A DNA stretch of 46,102 nt from Flavobacteriaceae bacterium (lineage in GTDB: Bacteria > Bacteroidota > Bacteroidia > Flavobacteriales > Flavobacteriaceae): the NCBI GenBank assembly GCA_947371275.1, contig CANBOV010000010.1, positions 1 to 46,102 on the forward strand, in the 5' to 3' direction. The translations under genes and the position numbers were made by a program. A model generated the notes under the pieces. That model was not told the DNA's origin. It saw nothing but the letters and a program-made list of their open reading frames with translations, and ran no database searches. Each line of letters starts with the position of its first letter. The first letter of the stretch is position 1. Shown here piece after piece: positions 15,828 through 23,245 of this stretch.

Positions 15828-17345
15828 TTATAATAAAGATTTTCCAGTCATTACTAATGGTTTTTCAATGCCCATTAATTCTAGAATAGTTGGTGCTAAA
15901 TCACCCAAAACACCGTTGTGAATAGTTTTTAATTCAGGGTCCACTAGTATAATTGGTACTGGATTAGTCGTATGAGCTGTATTCGGGGATCCGTCAGGGT
16001 TGATCATGGTTTCACAATTTCCGTGGTCCGCAATGATTATCGTAGTGTAGTGATTGGCCAAGGCAGCTTCTACTACTTCTTTTACGCAAACATCTACAGC
16101 CTCACAGGCTTTTATAGCCGCAGCCATAACTCCTGTATGACCTACCATGTCACCGTTAGCAAAATTCAAACATACAAAATCAACACTGCCTTTGTTCAAT
16201 TCCGGAACTAGTGCATCTTTTAATTCAAAGGCACTCATTTCAGGTTGCAAGTCGTAGGTTGCTACTTTGGGTGAATTTCTCAAAATACGGGTTTCACCTC
16301 TAAAAGGAATTTCTCTTCCTCCCGAAAAGAAGAAGGTTACGTGAGGGTATTTCTCAGTTTCCGCTATACGAATTTGGGTTTTGTTATGTTTTTCTAAAAC
16401 TTCACCCAGCGTTTCTGTAATATTGTCTTTATCGTAAATGATGTGTACGTTTTTATAAGTATCATCATAGTTGGTCATTGTAACATAATACAAATTTAAT
16501 TTATGCATATTGAATTCGTGGAAGTCTTTTTGTGAAAGGGCTTCTGTTAATTCTCTTCCGCGATCCGTTCTAAAATTGAAGAATATCACAACATCATCAT
16601 TTTGAATGGTTGCGATGGAATTGTTGTTTCCATCAACGGCTACTAAAGGTTGAATGAATTCATCGGTAACATCATTGGCATAACTATCAGCGATACTCTG
16701 AACTAAATTTGTACTGTGTGTTCCAGTCCCATTTACTACCAAATCATAAGCTAATTTAACACGTTCCCATCGTTTGTCTCGGTCCATCGCATAATAACGA
16801 CCAATGACGGTGGCAATCTTTGCCGTAGTGTTTTGAAGATATTTTTCTAAACCTTCAATATACCCTTTGCCAGATTTCGGATCTACATCTCTACCATCGG
16901 TAAAGGCATGCACAAATACTTTTTGTAAACCAAAATCTTGAGTAGCATCGATTAATCCTCGTAAATGAGACGTGTGCGAGTGCACCCCACCATCTGAAAC
17001 AAGACCTAAAAAGTGTATCGGTTTGTTGTGGTCTTTTGCATATTGAAAAGCATCTAGTAATGGTTGCTCCTTACTCATCGTCTTGTTGGCCACCGCTAAA
17101 TTAATTTTAGCTAAGTCTTGATAGACTATTCTTCCGGCACCAAGATTCATATGGCCTACTTCAGAATTTCCCATTTGGCCTTCAGGCAAACCTACATTGA
17201 GGCCGTCTGTCCTTAGTTGTGCATTCGGATATTTAGTGTAAAGACTATTAATAAATGGGACATTAGCATTGTCAATGGCAGATACTTTCGGGTCAGGTGA
17301 TTTTCCCCAACCATCTAAAATCATGAGGATTACTTTCTTATTCAT
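15828..17345 (-). CDS. gpmI: 2,3-bisphosphoglycerate-independent phosphoglycerate mutase
   Basis: GpmI interconverts 3- and 2-phosphoglycerate in glycolysis without a bisphosphoglycerate cofactor and needs manganese. The protein has 505 residues, the usual length. Alkaline-phosphatase-superfamily features are clear: MILDGWGKSPD at the N-terminus, the catalytic serine in QMGNSEVGHMNLGAGR, the phosphate-binding VHAFTDGRDVDPKSG segment, NFRTDRGRELT, NFANGDMVGHTG, and the C-terminal metal site IADHGNCETM with NTAHTTNPVP. A minus-strand TATCTTTG at plus 17362-17369, 17 bases from the ATG, is its likely -7 element. It has its own terminator. Confidence 0.97.
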   Translation of the reverse strand: MNKKVILMILDGWGKSPDPKVSAIDNANVPFINSLYTKYPNAQLRTDGLNVGLPEGQMGNSEVGHMNLGAGRIVYQDLAKINLAVANKTMSKEQPLLDAFQYAKDHNKPIHFLGLVSDGGVHSHTSHLRGLIDATQDFGLQKVFVHAFTDGRDVDPKSGKGYIEGLEKYLQNTTAKIATVIGRYYAMDRDKRWERVKLAYDLVVNGTGTHSTNLVQSIADSYANDVTDEFIQPLVAVDGNNNSIATIQNDDVVIFFNFRTDRGRELTEALSQKDFHEFNMHKLNLYYVTMTNYDDTYKNVHIIYDKDNITETLGEVLEKHNKTQIRIAETEKYPHVTFFFSGGREIPFRGETRILRNSPKVATYDLQPEMSAFELKDALVPELNKGSVDFVCLNFANGDMVGHTGVMAAAIKACEAVDVCVKEVVEAALANHYTTIIIADHGNCETMINPDGSPNTAHTTNPVPIILVDPELKTIHNGVLGDLAPTILELMGIEKPLVMTGKSLL

Positions 17346-17361
17346 TGGGATTTGTTTTAAA

Positions 17362-17369
17362 CAAAGATA
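17362..17369 (-). promoter_or_regulatory. Probable -7 promoter element of gpmI
   Basis: The minus strand reads TATCTTTG, fitting TAnnTTTG, 17 bases upstream of the gpmI ATG. It lies between gpmI and the stop of the upstream DUF5916 gene, so gpmI can be transcribed on its own. No -33 TTG is evident. Confidence 0.4.
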
Positions 17370-17379
17370 CGGCTTAAAA

Positions 17380-19836
17380 TTAGAAGTGGAATTTTTCCTT
17401 AGGTTTGGTAACAGTTTTAGAAAGCTTACTGTTTTTTACCGTATTGTAATCAATAAAATACCGAACACTAATAGAGAAAATATGATTCAAATTCTGATTG
17501 TCAATAGCATCATTAAAATTATGTTCAAATTGGCGGCTGAATTCATGACTAAACAAAGAAGCATTATTACGGTATAAAACAGAAACTTGGCTTCCTGGGG
17601 CAAACCACCAAGAATAAGACAAGTCCAAATTCCAAATGGTAAGATTAAAGTTTTTGTTTTCAGTAAAACTGTTGTTTTCAATCAAACTTCCATTGTCTAA
17701 TAAGGTTAAAAACTCATGGTTGTTTACATACGACCAATAATGGCGCACAGAAAGGGATAAGTTCATCTTGTTATTCAAGGTGTATTTTCCTTGAAGTGTG
17801 TTGACATAAGTAATTCGGTCTCTTTTTCCGAAAATGGTATTGTTTTCCCCGTCAAACGCAACCCACCCAGTAGTATTGTTTTGTCGGTTAAAATTAAAAT
17901 TATACACTATGGAGAAATGGTCATTAAAGCGATACCTCGGACTTAACACAAAACCATAACTTCTTCTATCTTTCTCGTTCAATATATTGTAGAATGGGTT
18001 AAAGTCCCAAGCAAATTTCTTGTTGTAATTTGAGGAATAATATAACCAAATGTTCAAGCTTTCAGGAATCGTAACATAATTGGATTGAAAATCTGATCTA
18101 GGTTCATAAAAGTCATAGATTTTTACAGGTCTAATATTGAATCCACCACCATAATAATCATTTATTTTGTTGTTGGAGTTTATATTAAGATTAATTTGAC
18201 CAGCCTGAATTCTTCCGGACTTATTGTCAAATTCCGAATAAAAATTCAAATTGGAATTAAAAGTATTGAAGGTATTAGTAGGCTTTAAGATTCTATAACT
18301 TACATTGCCACGTAGAGAATGGTAATGGGTTTGAAAATTAATACCCAAATCATTAATGTCATAATCTTTAGAATAGTATTTTCCTCCCAATCCATAACGA
18401 TATTTTCCTCCAGTTTTGGCAAAATAAAGTTCAGAAGTAAACCCTCTTTTATCCTCTAGATTTGAATTGTCATTTACAAAACTGTATTTAACACCTCCAT
18501 TTATATTATAGGTGTTTTTAATGGTGTTTAAATCAAAAACTAGTCCTGAGACGTTAGCATCTCTATAGGAACCATTGCGTGTTACATTTGTATTTACAAA
18601 GGATACTGAAGAATTTTTTCGAAAGCGTTGGTCTAATACTAAAACATTATAATTGGTCAATGGAGATAAAATTTCCATTCGTGTTTCATTGGTGTCAGTG
18701 TTTTTTATAACTACACTAGTTTTTTCTGAAACAGCATTTAAAACCCCAATACCTAAACCTGTTTTTGTTCTTCCTGATATTTTTAAAGCGTTTACCAATT
18801 TAATGGTGCCTGGTTTGTCTACTACCACTTCGTTGTCAGCCGTATTTAAAGAAGGTGTCTCTCCAATTCTTCTGGTATAAAGCAAGTCACCTTTGGTAAA
18901 TAAATCAGTTCCTTCAGTAAAAAAAGGACGGTTTTCACTAAACTGCTGTTCGAATGCACTTAAGTTTAATTCTACATTATCAAATTTTGTTTGACCAAAG
19001 TCTGGAATCAATATCGCATCTAAGGTAAAGGCATCATTAATGCCATATTTTATGTCTAGCCCTCCTTTAAATTCTCCATAAGTTTTTGTTTTTTTACTCG
19101 AATAAATATATTGCGATGCATATGGAATAAGAAAGAGACGTGTAGGTGTTTTTATGTTTTCTATACCCTCCAAAATTCCCGCTTGGGTGCTTTCATTTAC
19201 AATTTTATTATCAATAAAATTCCACGAGTATTGCTGTCTGAACCTTCTAATTTCACGATAGAAATTCAATCCCCAAGTTTGTTTTTTTTCTGTTGAAAAC
19301 CGTAAGGCAGCATACGGAATTTTCATTTCAACGGTCCATCCATATTCAGTTAATTCTACGTGGCTTTGCCAAATAGCATCCCAGGAAAAGTCTTCGCCAC
19401 TGGCTTCCGTATAGACTCCGTCTTGTTGAACACCAGCAGAACTAACAAAAAAACGAAACTCTTGTTGTCCATCATTATAGCCATTTAAAAAAACGCCAAA
19501 ATGATCGGCAGTAGCAAACTCATCTCTTGTAGCTAATTCTTTTAAAATTTTATTTGGCTCATTGTCATAAAGAGTAGCGGCAATATAAACTGCTTCATTG
19601 TTGTATACTACTTTAACTTCGGTCCTCCTTTCAGGTGGAATTGATTTGCCATTATCAGGATTTAGCATTATGAAATCAGTTGCAACGGCTGCTTGTTGCC
19701 AAATGGGTTCATCAAACTTACCATCAATAGAAATCTTATCCGTTGTAAATAAGGTCTGCAATGTTTTCTTCTGACCAAACGACCAAATAGTAAGAAAGAG
19801 GAAGATATGTAAAAAACGATAAGTTTTTTTAGACAT
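17380..19836 (-). CDS. DUF5916 outer-membrane-associated protein with CBM9-like N-terminal domain
   Basis: This 818-residue protein has a signal peptide (YRFLHIFLFLTIWSFGQ). Its N-terminal 200 residues fit a carbohydrate-binding module family 9-like fold: KISIDGKFDEPIWQQA, VVYNNEAVYIAATLYDNEP, then SWDAIWQSHVELTEYGWTVEMKIPYAALRF. The rest matches DUF5916, with QFSENRPFFTEGTDLF near 290 and a C-terminal half of alternating aromatic beta strands, ending in YFIDYNTVKN, that looks like an outer-membrane barrel. Such proteins are common in Bacteroidota and have no known function. A textbook promoter lies directly upstream (19857-19886). It is followed by gpmI 34 bases later, so some readthrough into gpmI is possible. 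Confidence 0.85.
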   Translation of the reverse strand: MSKKTYRFLHIFLFLTIWSFGQKKTLQTLFTTDKISIDGKFDEPIWQQAAVATDFIMLNPDNGKSIPPERRTEVKVVYNNEAVYIAATLYDNEPNKILKELATRDEFATADHFGVFLNGYNDGQQEFRFFVSSAGVQQDGVYTEASGEDFSWDAIWQSHVELTEYGWTVEMKIPYAALRFSTEKKQTWGLNFYREIRRFRQQYSWNFIDNKIVNESTQAGILEGIENIKTPTRLFLIPYASQYIYSSKKTKTYGEFKGGLDIKYGINDAFTLDAILIPDFGQTKFDNVELNLSAFEQQFSENRPFFTEGTDLFTKGDLLYTRRIGETPSLNTADNEVVVDKPGTIKLVNALKISGRTKTGLGIGVLNAVSEKTSVVIKNTDTNETRMEILSPLTNYNVLVLDQRFRKNSSVSFVNTNVTRNGSYRDANVSGLVFDLNTIKNTYNINGGVKYSFVNDNSNLEDKRGFTSELYFAKTGGKYRYGLGGKYYSKDYDINDLGINFQTHYHSLRGNVSYRILKPTNTFNTFNSNLNFYSEFDNKSGRIQAGQINLNINSNNKINDYYGGGFNIRPVKIYDFYEPRSDFQSNYVTIPESLNIWLYYSSNYNKKFAWDFNPFYNILNEKDRRSYGFVLSPRYRFNDHFSIVYNFNFNRQNNTTGWVAFDGENNTIFGKRDRITYVNTLQGKYTLNNKMNLSLSVRHYWSYVNNHEFLTLLDNGSLIENNSFTENKNFNLTIWNLDLSYSWWFAPGSQVSVLYRNNASLFSHEFSRQFEHNFNDAIDNQNLNHIFSISVRYFIDYNTVKNSKLSKTVTKPKEKFHF

Positions 19837-19856
19837 AAAGTAGGGCGTTAGTCGAA

Positions 19857-19886
19857 CAAAAATAATTATTTAATTGATTCTTACAA
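19857..19886 (-). promoter_or_regulatory. Promoter of the DUF5916 gene
   Basis: On the minus strand TTG (plus 19884-19886) is followed after exactly 19 bases by TATTTTTG (plus 19857-19864), the full Bacteroidota consensus. The -7 element lies 20 bases before the ATG. Confidence 0.75.
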
Positions 19887-20070
19887 TTCTAATTGCCAAT
19901 AATACTACTTTTTAAGAAAAATAATATAAGCAATTGAATTATTTTAAGGCGTATTTTGTTTTTTGGTATTTTTTGTAATTCAAAAGAAAGAGTTGTTTAA
20001 GTAAGTAACTAAATGGTTTTGTTTGGGTTATAGGGATTGAATTTTTTAGTTAAATTTTTTAGATAAAAAA

Positions 20071-20103
20071 TTTGCATCTAAGTAAACTTATTCTATATAT
20101 TTG
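20071..20103 (+). promoter_or_regulatory. Promoter of tRNA-Gly
   Basis: TTTG at 20071-20074 is followed by a 21-base spacer and TATATTTG at 20096-20103, matching TTG-N17-23-TAnnTTTG. Initiation near 20110 would give a leader of about 50 bases before the mature tRNA. Confidence 0.75.
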
Positions 20104-20160
20104 CACTCGCAAACAAGTTCAGTGAACAGTTTATTCTAAATAAGCGCTTTGTGAAATAAT

Positions 20161-20233
<73 letters not shown>

Positions 20234-20237
20234 CTTT

Positions 20238-20270
20238 AAAGTCTCAAACTTTAGTTTGAGACTTTTTTTA
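20238..20270. terminator. Terminator of tRNA-Gly, shared with pepE
   Basis: AAAGTCTCAAACT (20238-20250) and AGTTTGAGACTTT (20253-20265) form a perfect 13-bp stem, although the 2-base loop means the top pair opens. A run of T follows on the plus strand. The convergent pepE stop overlaps its end. Confidence 0.88.
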
Positions 20271-20978
20271 TTGTCCTAAATAGGATAAATTAGATTCAGA
20301 GGTTACTTCTTTTGCTTCCTGATTTTGTTGAAATAATCGGGCAGATAAATGGCCCTTTAAAAGAATGTTGTCCCCATTTACTTCTAGCCAACTTCCTTCA
20401 CGTAATCCTAAAACCGGAATAGTGTTAAAAGCATGAAACTCCTTAATTCGAGTTTCTCTAGTTTCTCCCATATGCTTACTTTGGCTATCGGGGTCCAGGT
20501 AATGCGGATTCAAATTAAAAGGAATCAACCCCAATGTTTTAAAGCTAGGTGGGTAAATTATTGGCATGTCGTTGGTCGTTTGCATAGTCAACCCGGTAAT
20601 GTTGCTTCCGGCACTGGATCCCAAATAGGGTGTACCGGTTTCAACGACTTGGGAAAGTACTTCCATAACATTGTTTTCATATAATTGGGTAACCAATAAA
20701 AAAGTGTTGCCACCTCCAGTAAAAATCCCTTGGGCTTTTTGAATAGCAGCTGTCGGGCTCTCAAATTCATGCAAACCTTTGATAGTTTTGTTGATTTTAG
20801 CAAAAGCAGTGCTGACAAAAGCAGTGTATGCCTCATGAGATATTCCTCCTGGACGAGCATAGGGAATAAACAAAATTTCGGTACAATCTTTAAAATGATA
20901 TTCCAATGTAGAGAGTAAGTACTCGAGATAATTTCCACCGTGTAAGGTTGAAGTGCTGGCAATGATTAGTTTTTTCAT
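20268..20978 (-). CDS. pepE: Dipeptidase E (alpha-aspartyl dipeptidase, peptidase family S51)
   Basis: PepE cleaves Asp-Xaa dipeptides with an N-terminal aspartate in the cytoplasm. The catalytic serine lies in YLGSSAGSNITGL, the class I glutamine-amidotransferase-like nucleophile elbow. Other family segments are FTGGGNTFLLV (about 81-91), LIPFNLNPHYLDPD with the active-site His and Asp region, and LREGSWLEV. I chose ATG 20978 (MKKLIIASTSTLHGG, 236 residues), the family's usual start and length. The upstream ATG at 21029 would add 17 unlike residues and would lie beyond the promoter's -7 element (20997-21004). Convergent with the tRNA, sharing its terminator. Confidence 0.93.
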   Translation of the reverse strand: MKKLIIASTSTLHGGNYLEYLLSTLEYHFKDCTEILFIPYARPGGISHEAYTAFVSTAFAKINKTIKGLHEFESPTAAIQKAQGIFTGGGNTFLLVTQLYENNVMEVLSQVVETGTPYLGSSAGSNITGLTMQTTNDMPIIYPPSFKTLGLIPFNLNPHYLDPDSQSKHMGETRETRIKEFHAFNTIPVLGLREGSWLEVNGDNILLKGHLSARLFQQNQEAKEVTSESNLSYLGQ

Positions 20979-20996
20979 TCTATTAGGTTCTTTGAC

Positions 20997-21029
20997 CAAA
21001 AGTACAGTTTTTGAATTTTTATTTAACAA
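20997..21029 (-). promoter_or_regulatory. Promoter of pepE
   Basis: On the minus strand TTG (plus 21027-21029) is followed after 22 bases by TACTTTTG (plus 20997-21004), 18 bases before ATG 20978. It supports the shorter start of pepE. Confidence 0.6.
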
Positions 21030-21098
21030 AAAATTACCAAGGCATTGGGATTTATTTAGGATAAGGCTGAGATAATTTTACCAAATACCAGCCAGCCA

Positions 21099-21866
21099 AT
21101 GAAATACGCTATTCTAATACTAATTATTGTACTTGCTACTAATTTGCTTTCGGCTCAGGAAAGTAATGTCAGAGAAATCAAGGGTAAGGTTGTTTCGGAG
21201 GCTCCAGAATTAGAAAATATCTATGTAATTAACCTAAAAACAGAGATCACTTCAACTACAGAGAAAGGTGGCTATTTCAGGCTGCAAGCCGCAGTAGGGG
21301 ACACTTTAATGTTTTCTGCCATTCAAATTAAAGGGCATAAAATTGTCCTTACAGAAAAAGACTTTGCCAAAGATTTAGTGCTGTTTCCCTTAGACCCGGT
21401 AATTAATAGGTTAGATGAAGTAATTGTAAAACAATACAAAAACATCAATGCAGTTTCTTTGGGAATAATTGCGATGGATACCAAACACTATACCCCAGCG
21501 GAGCGTAAATTAAGAGCAGCTTCCGGAGCCGATTTAAAAGGCAATGAAGACGGAACGATGGGAGCTTCGGCGAGTTTAGACCCAATATTTAACTGGATGT
21601 CTGGCAGAACGGCCATGCTCAAGAAGGAACTTGAAGTAGAGAAAAAGGAAACACTGTTGGAAAAGTTGGAGAACCAATTTGCGTTGGATTATTTTATATA
21701 TAAACTCAAAATTCCAAAAGAATATGTAAAAGGATTTTGGTATTATGCTGTAGAAGAAAGCCGATTGGCCACTGCGCTGAATACAAAGAATAAGGCGATG
21801 GCTTCATTTGTATTAGCTGAATTGTCTACTAATTATTTAGAATTGCAAAAGTGTGGAAATAAATAG
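21099..21866 (+). CDS. Secreted carboxypeptidase-regulatory-like domain protein, paralogue 1
   Basis: This 255-residue protein has a signal peptide (MKYAILILIIVLATNLLSAQ). It then has a carboxypeptidase D regulatory-like domain of about 85 residues (REIKGKVVSEAPELENIYVINLKTEITSTTEKGGYFRL to VINRLDEVIVKQ). That domain normally starts TonB-dependent receptors in Bacteroidota, but here no plug or barrel follows. Instead comes an unknown domain of about 145 residues with KNINAVSLGI, YTPAERKLRAA, SGRTAMLKKE and KGFWYYAVEESRLATALNTKN. The next gene is a paralogue that shares every one of these blocks. It is probably periplasmic or outer-membrane linked; function unknown. Between YTPAERKLRAA and the SGRT block it carries a Gly/Ala-rich insert that differs from its paralogue. 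Confidence 0.8.
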   Translation: MKYAILILIIVLATNLLSAQESNVREIKGKVVSEAPELENIYVINLKTEITSTTEKGGYFRLQAAVGDTLMFSAIQIKGHKIVLTEKDFAKDLVLFPLDPVINRLDEVIVKQYKNINAVSLGIIAMDTKHYTPAERKLRAASGADLKGNEDGTMGASASLDPIFNWMSGRTAMLKKELEVEKKETLLEKLENQFALDYFIYKLKIPKEYVKGFWYYAVEESRLATALNTKNKAMASFVLAELSTNYLELQKCGNK

Positions 21867-21904
21867 TTTTAGTACTTTTGAAACCTACAGGCTAATCGAT
21901 TCCA

Positions 21905-22666
21905 ATGAGATACCTCCTTCTTTATTTGTTTTTTTTAATTTCAACTGCCGGGATCAGTCAGTCGACTGAGTTGTTTTTTTTGAGAGGTAAAATAGTGAGT
22001 CCTGTACATGAATTGGCGAATGTCAATGTATATAATTTACGTTCAGATTCAAGCACAACTACCGATGAAAATGGCGATTACTCATTTTTTGTAATGGCTG
22101 AAGACACCTTGAAATTTACCAGCGTACAAGTTGAAACCAAAAAGATAGTCATTACAGAGGCAGATTTAACCAAATCCATATTGGTAACTTCTTTGCTGCC
22201 CAGTGTAATAAATTTGGATGAAGTTCAAATTAAAGAATACAAAAACATCAATGCGGTATCTATGGGTATTCTAGATAAACCCGCCAAGCAGTATACACCT
22301 GCGGAGCGGAAGTTGCGCGCTGCTGAAGAACTACATTGGTATAGTCCAATATTAATTCCTCTGGGAGGAATGAGTGTTGATGGTATGCTTAATTCGATCA
22401 GTGGACGTACCAAAATGCTGGAGAAAGAGGTTTCTATTGAAAAAAAAGAAAAGTTGCTTCAGAAAATAGAATATCAATTTGGGCTTGATTATTTCACCAA
22501 AAAACTAAAAATTCCTGCGGAAAATGTAAAAGGATTTTGGTATTATGCGGTAGAGGACACTAGGCTTGTAGACGCGCTAAAAGCTAAAAATAAAACAAAG
22601 GCCTCTTTTATTTTGGCTGAGTTAGCTTCAAAATATAAAGAATTGCAAAAAACAGTTCTCAATTAG
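21905..22666 (+). CDS. Secreted carboxypeptidase-regulatory-like domain protein, paralogue 2
   Basis: This 253-residue tandem paralogue of the upstream gene has a signal peptide (MRYLLLYLFFLISTAGISQS). Its regulatory-like beta-sandwich (FLRGKIVSPVHELANVNVYNLRSD to INLDEVQIKEY) is followed by the same unknown C-terminal domain: KNINAVSMGI, YTPAERKLRAAEE, SGRTKMLEKEVSIEKKEKLL, FGLDYFTKKLKIPAENVKGFWYYAVEDTRL and ASFILAELASKYKELQK. The shared blocks are much better conserved than the N-terminal domain. TACTTTTG at 21873-21880, 24 bases before the ATG, resembles a -7 element, so it may be expressed apart from the first copy. Function unknown. Confidence 0.8.
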   Translation: MRYLLLYLFFLISTAGISQSTELFFLRGKIVSPVHELANVNVYNLRSDSSTTTDENGDYSFFVMAEDTLKFTSVQVETKKIVITEADLTKSILVTSLLPSVINLDEVQIKEYKNINAVSMGILDKPAKQYTPAERKLRAAEELHWYSPILIPLGGMSVDGMLNSISGRTKMLEKEVSIEKKEKLLQKIEYQFGLDYFTKKLKIPAENVKGFWYYAVEDTRLVDALKAKNKTKASFILAELASKYKELQKTVLN

Positions 22667-22684
22667 TTTTACTATTTTTGAAGG

Positions 22685-23185
22685 ATGAAAAGAACACGAA
22701 ACAACATGTTGCTAATAGTTTTGGTTTTCGGACTGACCGCTGTAACTGTGCATCGGTTTTATGTAGCGATATACCAAATTAACTACATGTCACAAAAAAA
22801 AAGGGTGGAAATAACTACTAGGATATTTGTAGATGATTTAAATGAAGTATTGCAAAAGGAGTATCATCAAAAGACTTTTATCGGTACTGAGAAGGAAACT
22901 CCAGAGGCAATTGCATTAATGAAAAAATACTTGGCAGAAAAATTTAAAGTATCCATAGACGGACAGCTCAAATCCATGAGTTATTTGAGTTGTGAAATGG
23001 AAAACAATGTAATAATTTGCTACCTCACCATCAAAGATATCCCTAGAATAAGTACAATGGAAATAGAAAATTCGGTACTAACAGAACTGTATTCGGAACA
23101 GCAAAATATTATTCAGTACAAGAATAATAGTACTAAGCAAAACTTGTTATTAACAAGTGAAACCACTAAAGGAATGTTAAAATAA
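22685..23185 (+). CDS. Small membrane-anchored protein, unknown
   Basis: This 166-residue protein begins with basic residues (MKRTRNN) and one hydrophobic segment (MLLIVLVFGLTAVTVHRFYVAIY, about residues 8-30) that would act as a membrane anchor or uncleaved signal. The rest is soluble and charged, with two cysteines in LSCEMENNVIICYLTI. I recognise no family. The ATG lies only 4 bases after TATTTTTG (22673-22680), which may be a -7 element giving an almost leaderless message, or may be chance. It follows the two paralogues by 18 bases and may belong with them; the M1 peptidase follows 60 bases later. Confidence 0.65.
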   Translation: MKRTRNNMLLIVLVFGLTAVTVHRFYVAIYQINYMSQKKRVEITTRIFVDDLNEVLQKEYHQKTFIGTEKETPEAIALMKKYLAEKFKVSIDGQLKSMSYLSCEMENNVIICYLTIKDIPRISTMEIENSVLTELYSEQQNIIQYKNNSTKQNLLLTSETTKGMLK

Positions 23186-23245
23186 TTTCTGAATTCTTTG
23201 CGCCCCACAAATTTATTTTACTTTTAGCTCCTTAATAAAATCAGT

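Larger units (their letters stand above)
19837..20160. other. Intergenic region with two promoters
   Basis: These 324 bases between the DUF5916 gene and the tRNA hold a minus-strand promoter (19857-19886) and a plus-strand promoter (20071-20103). The middle, about 19890-20070, is very A+T-rich with no ORF, hairpin or repeat that I can support. Confidence 0.7.
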
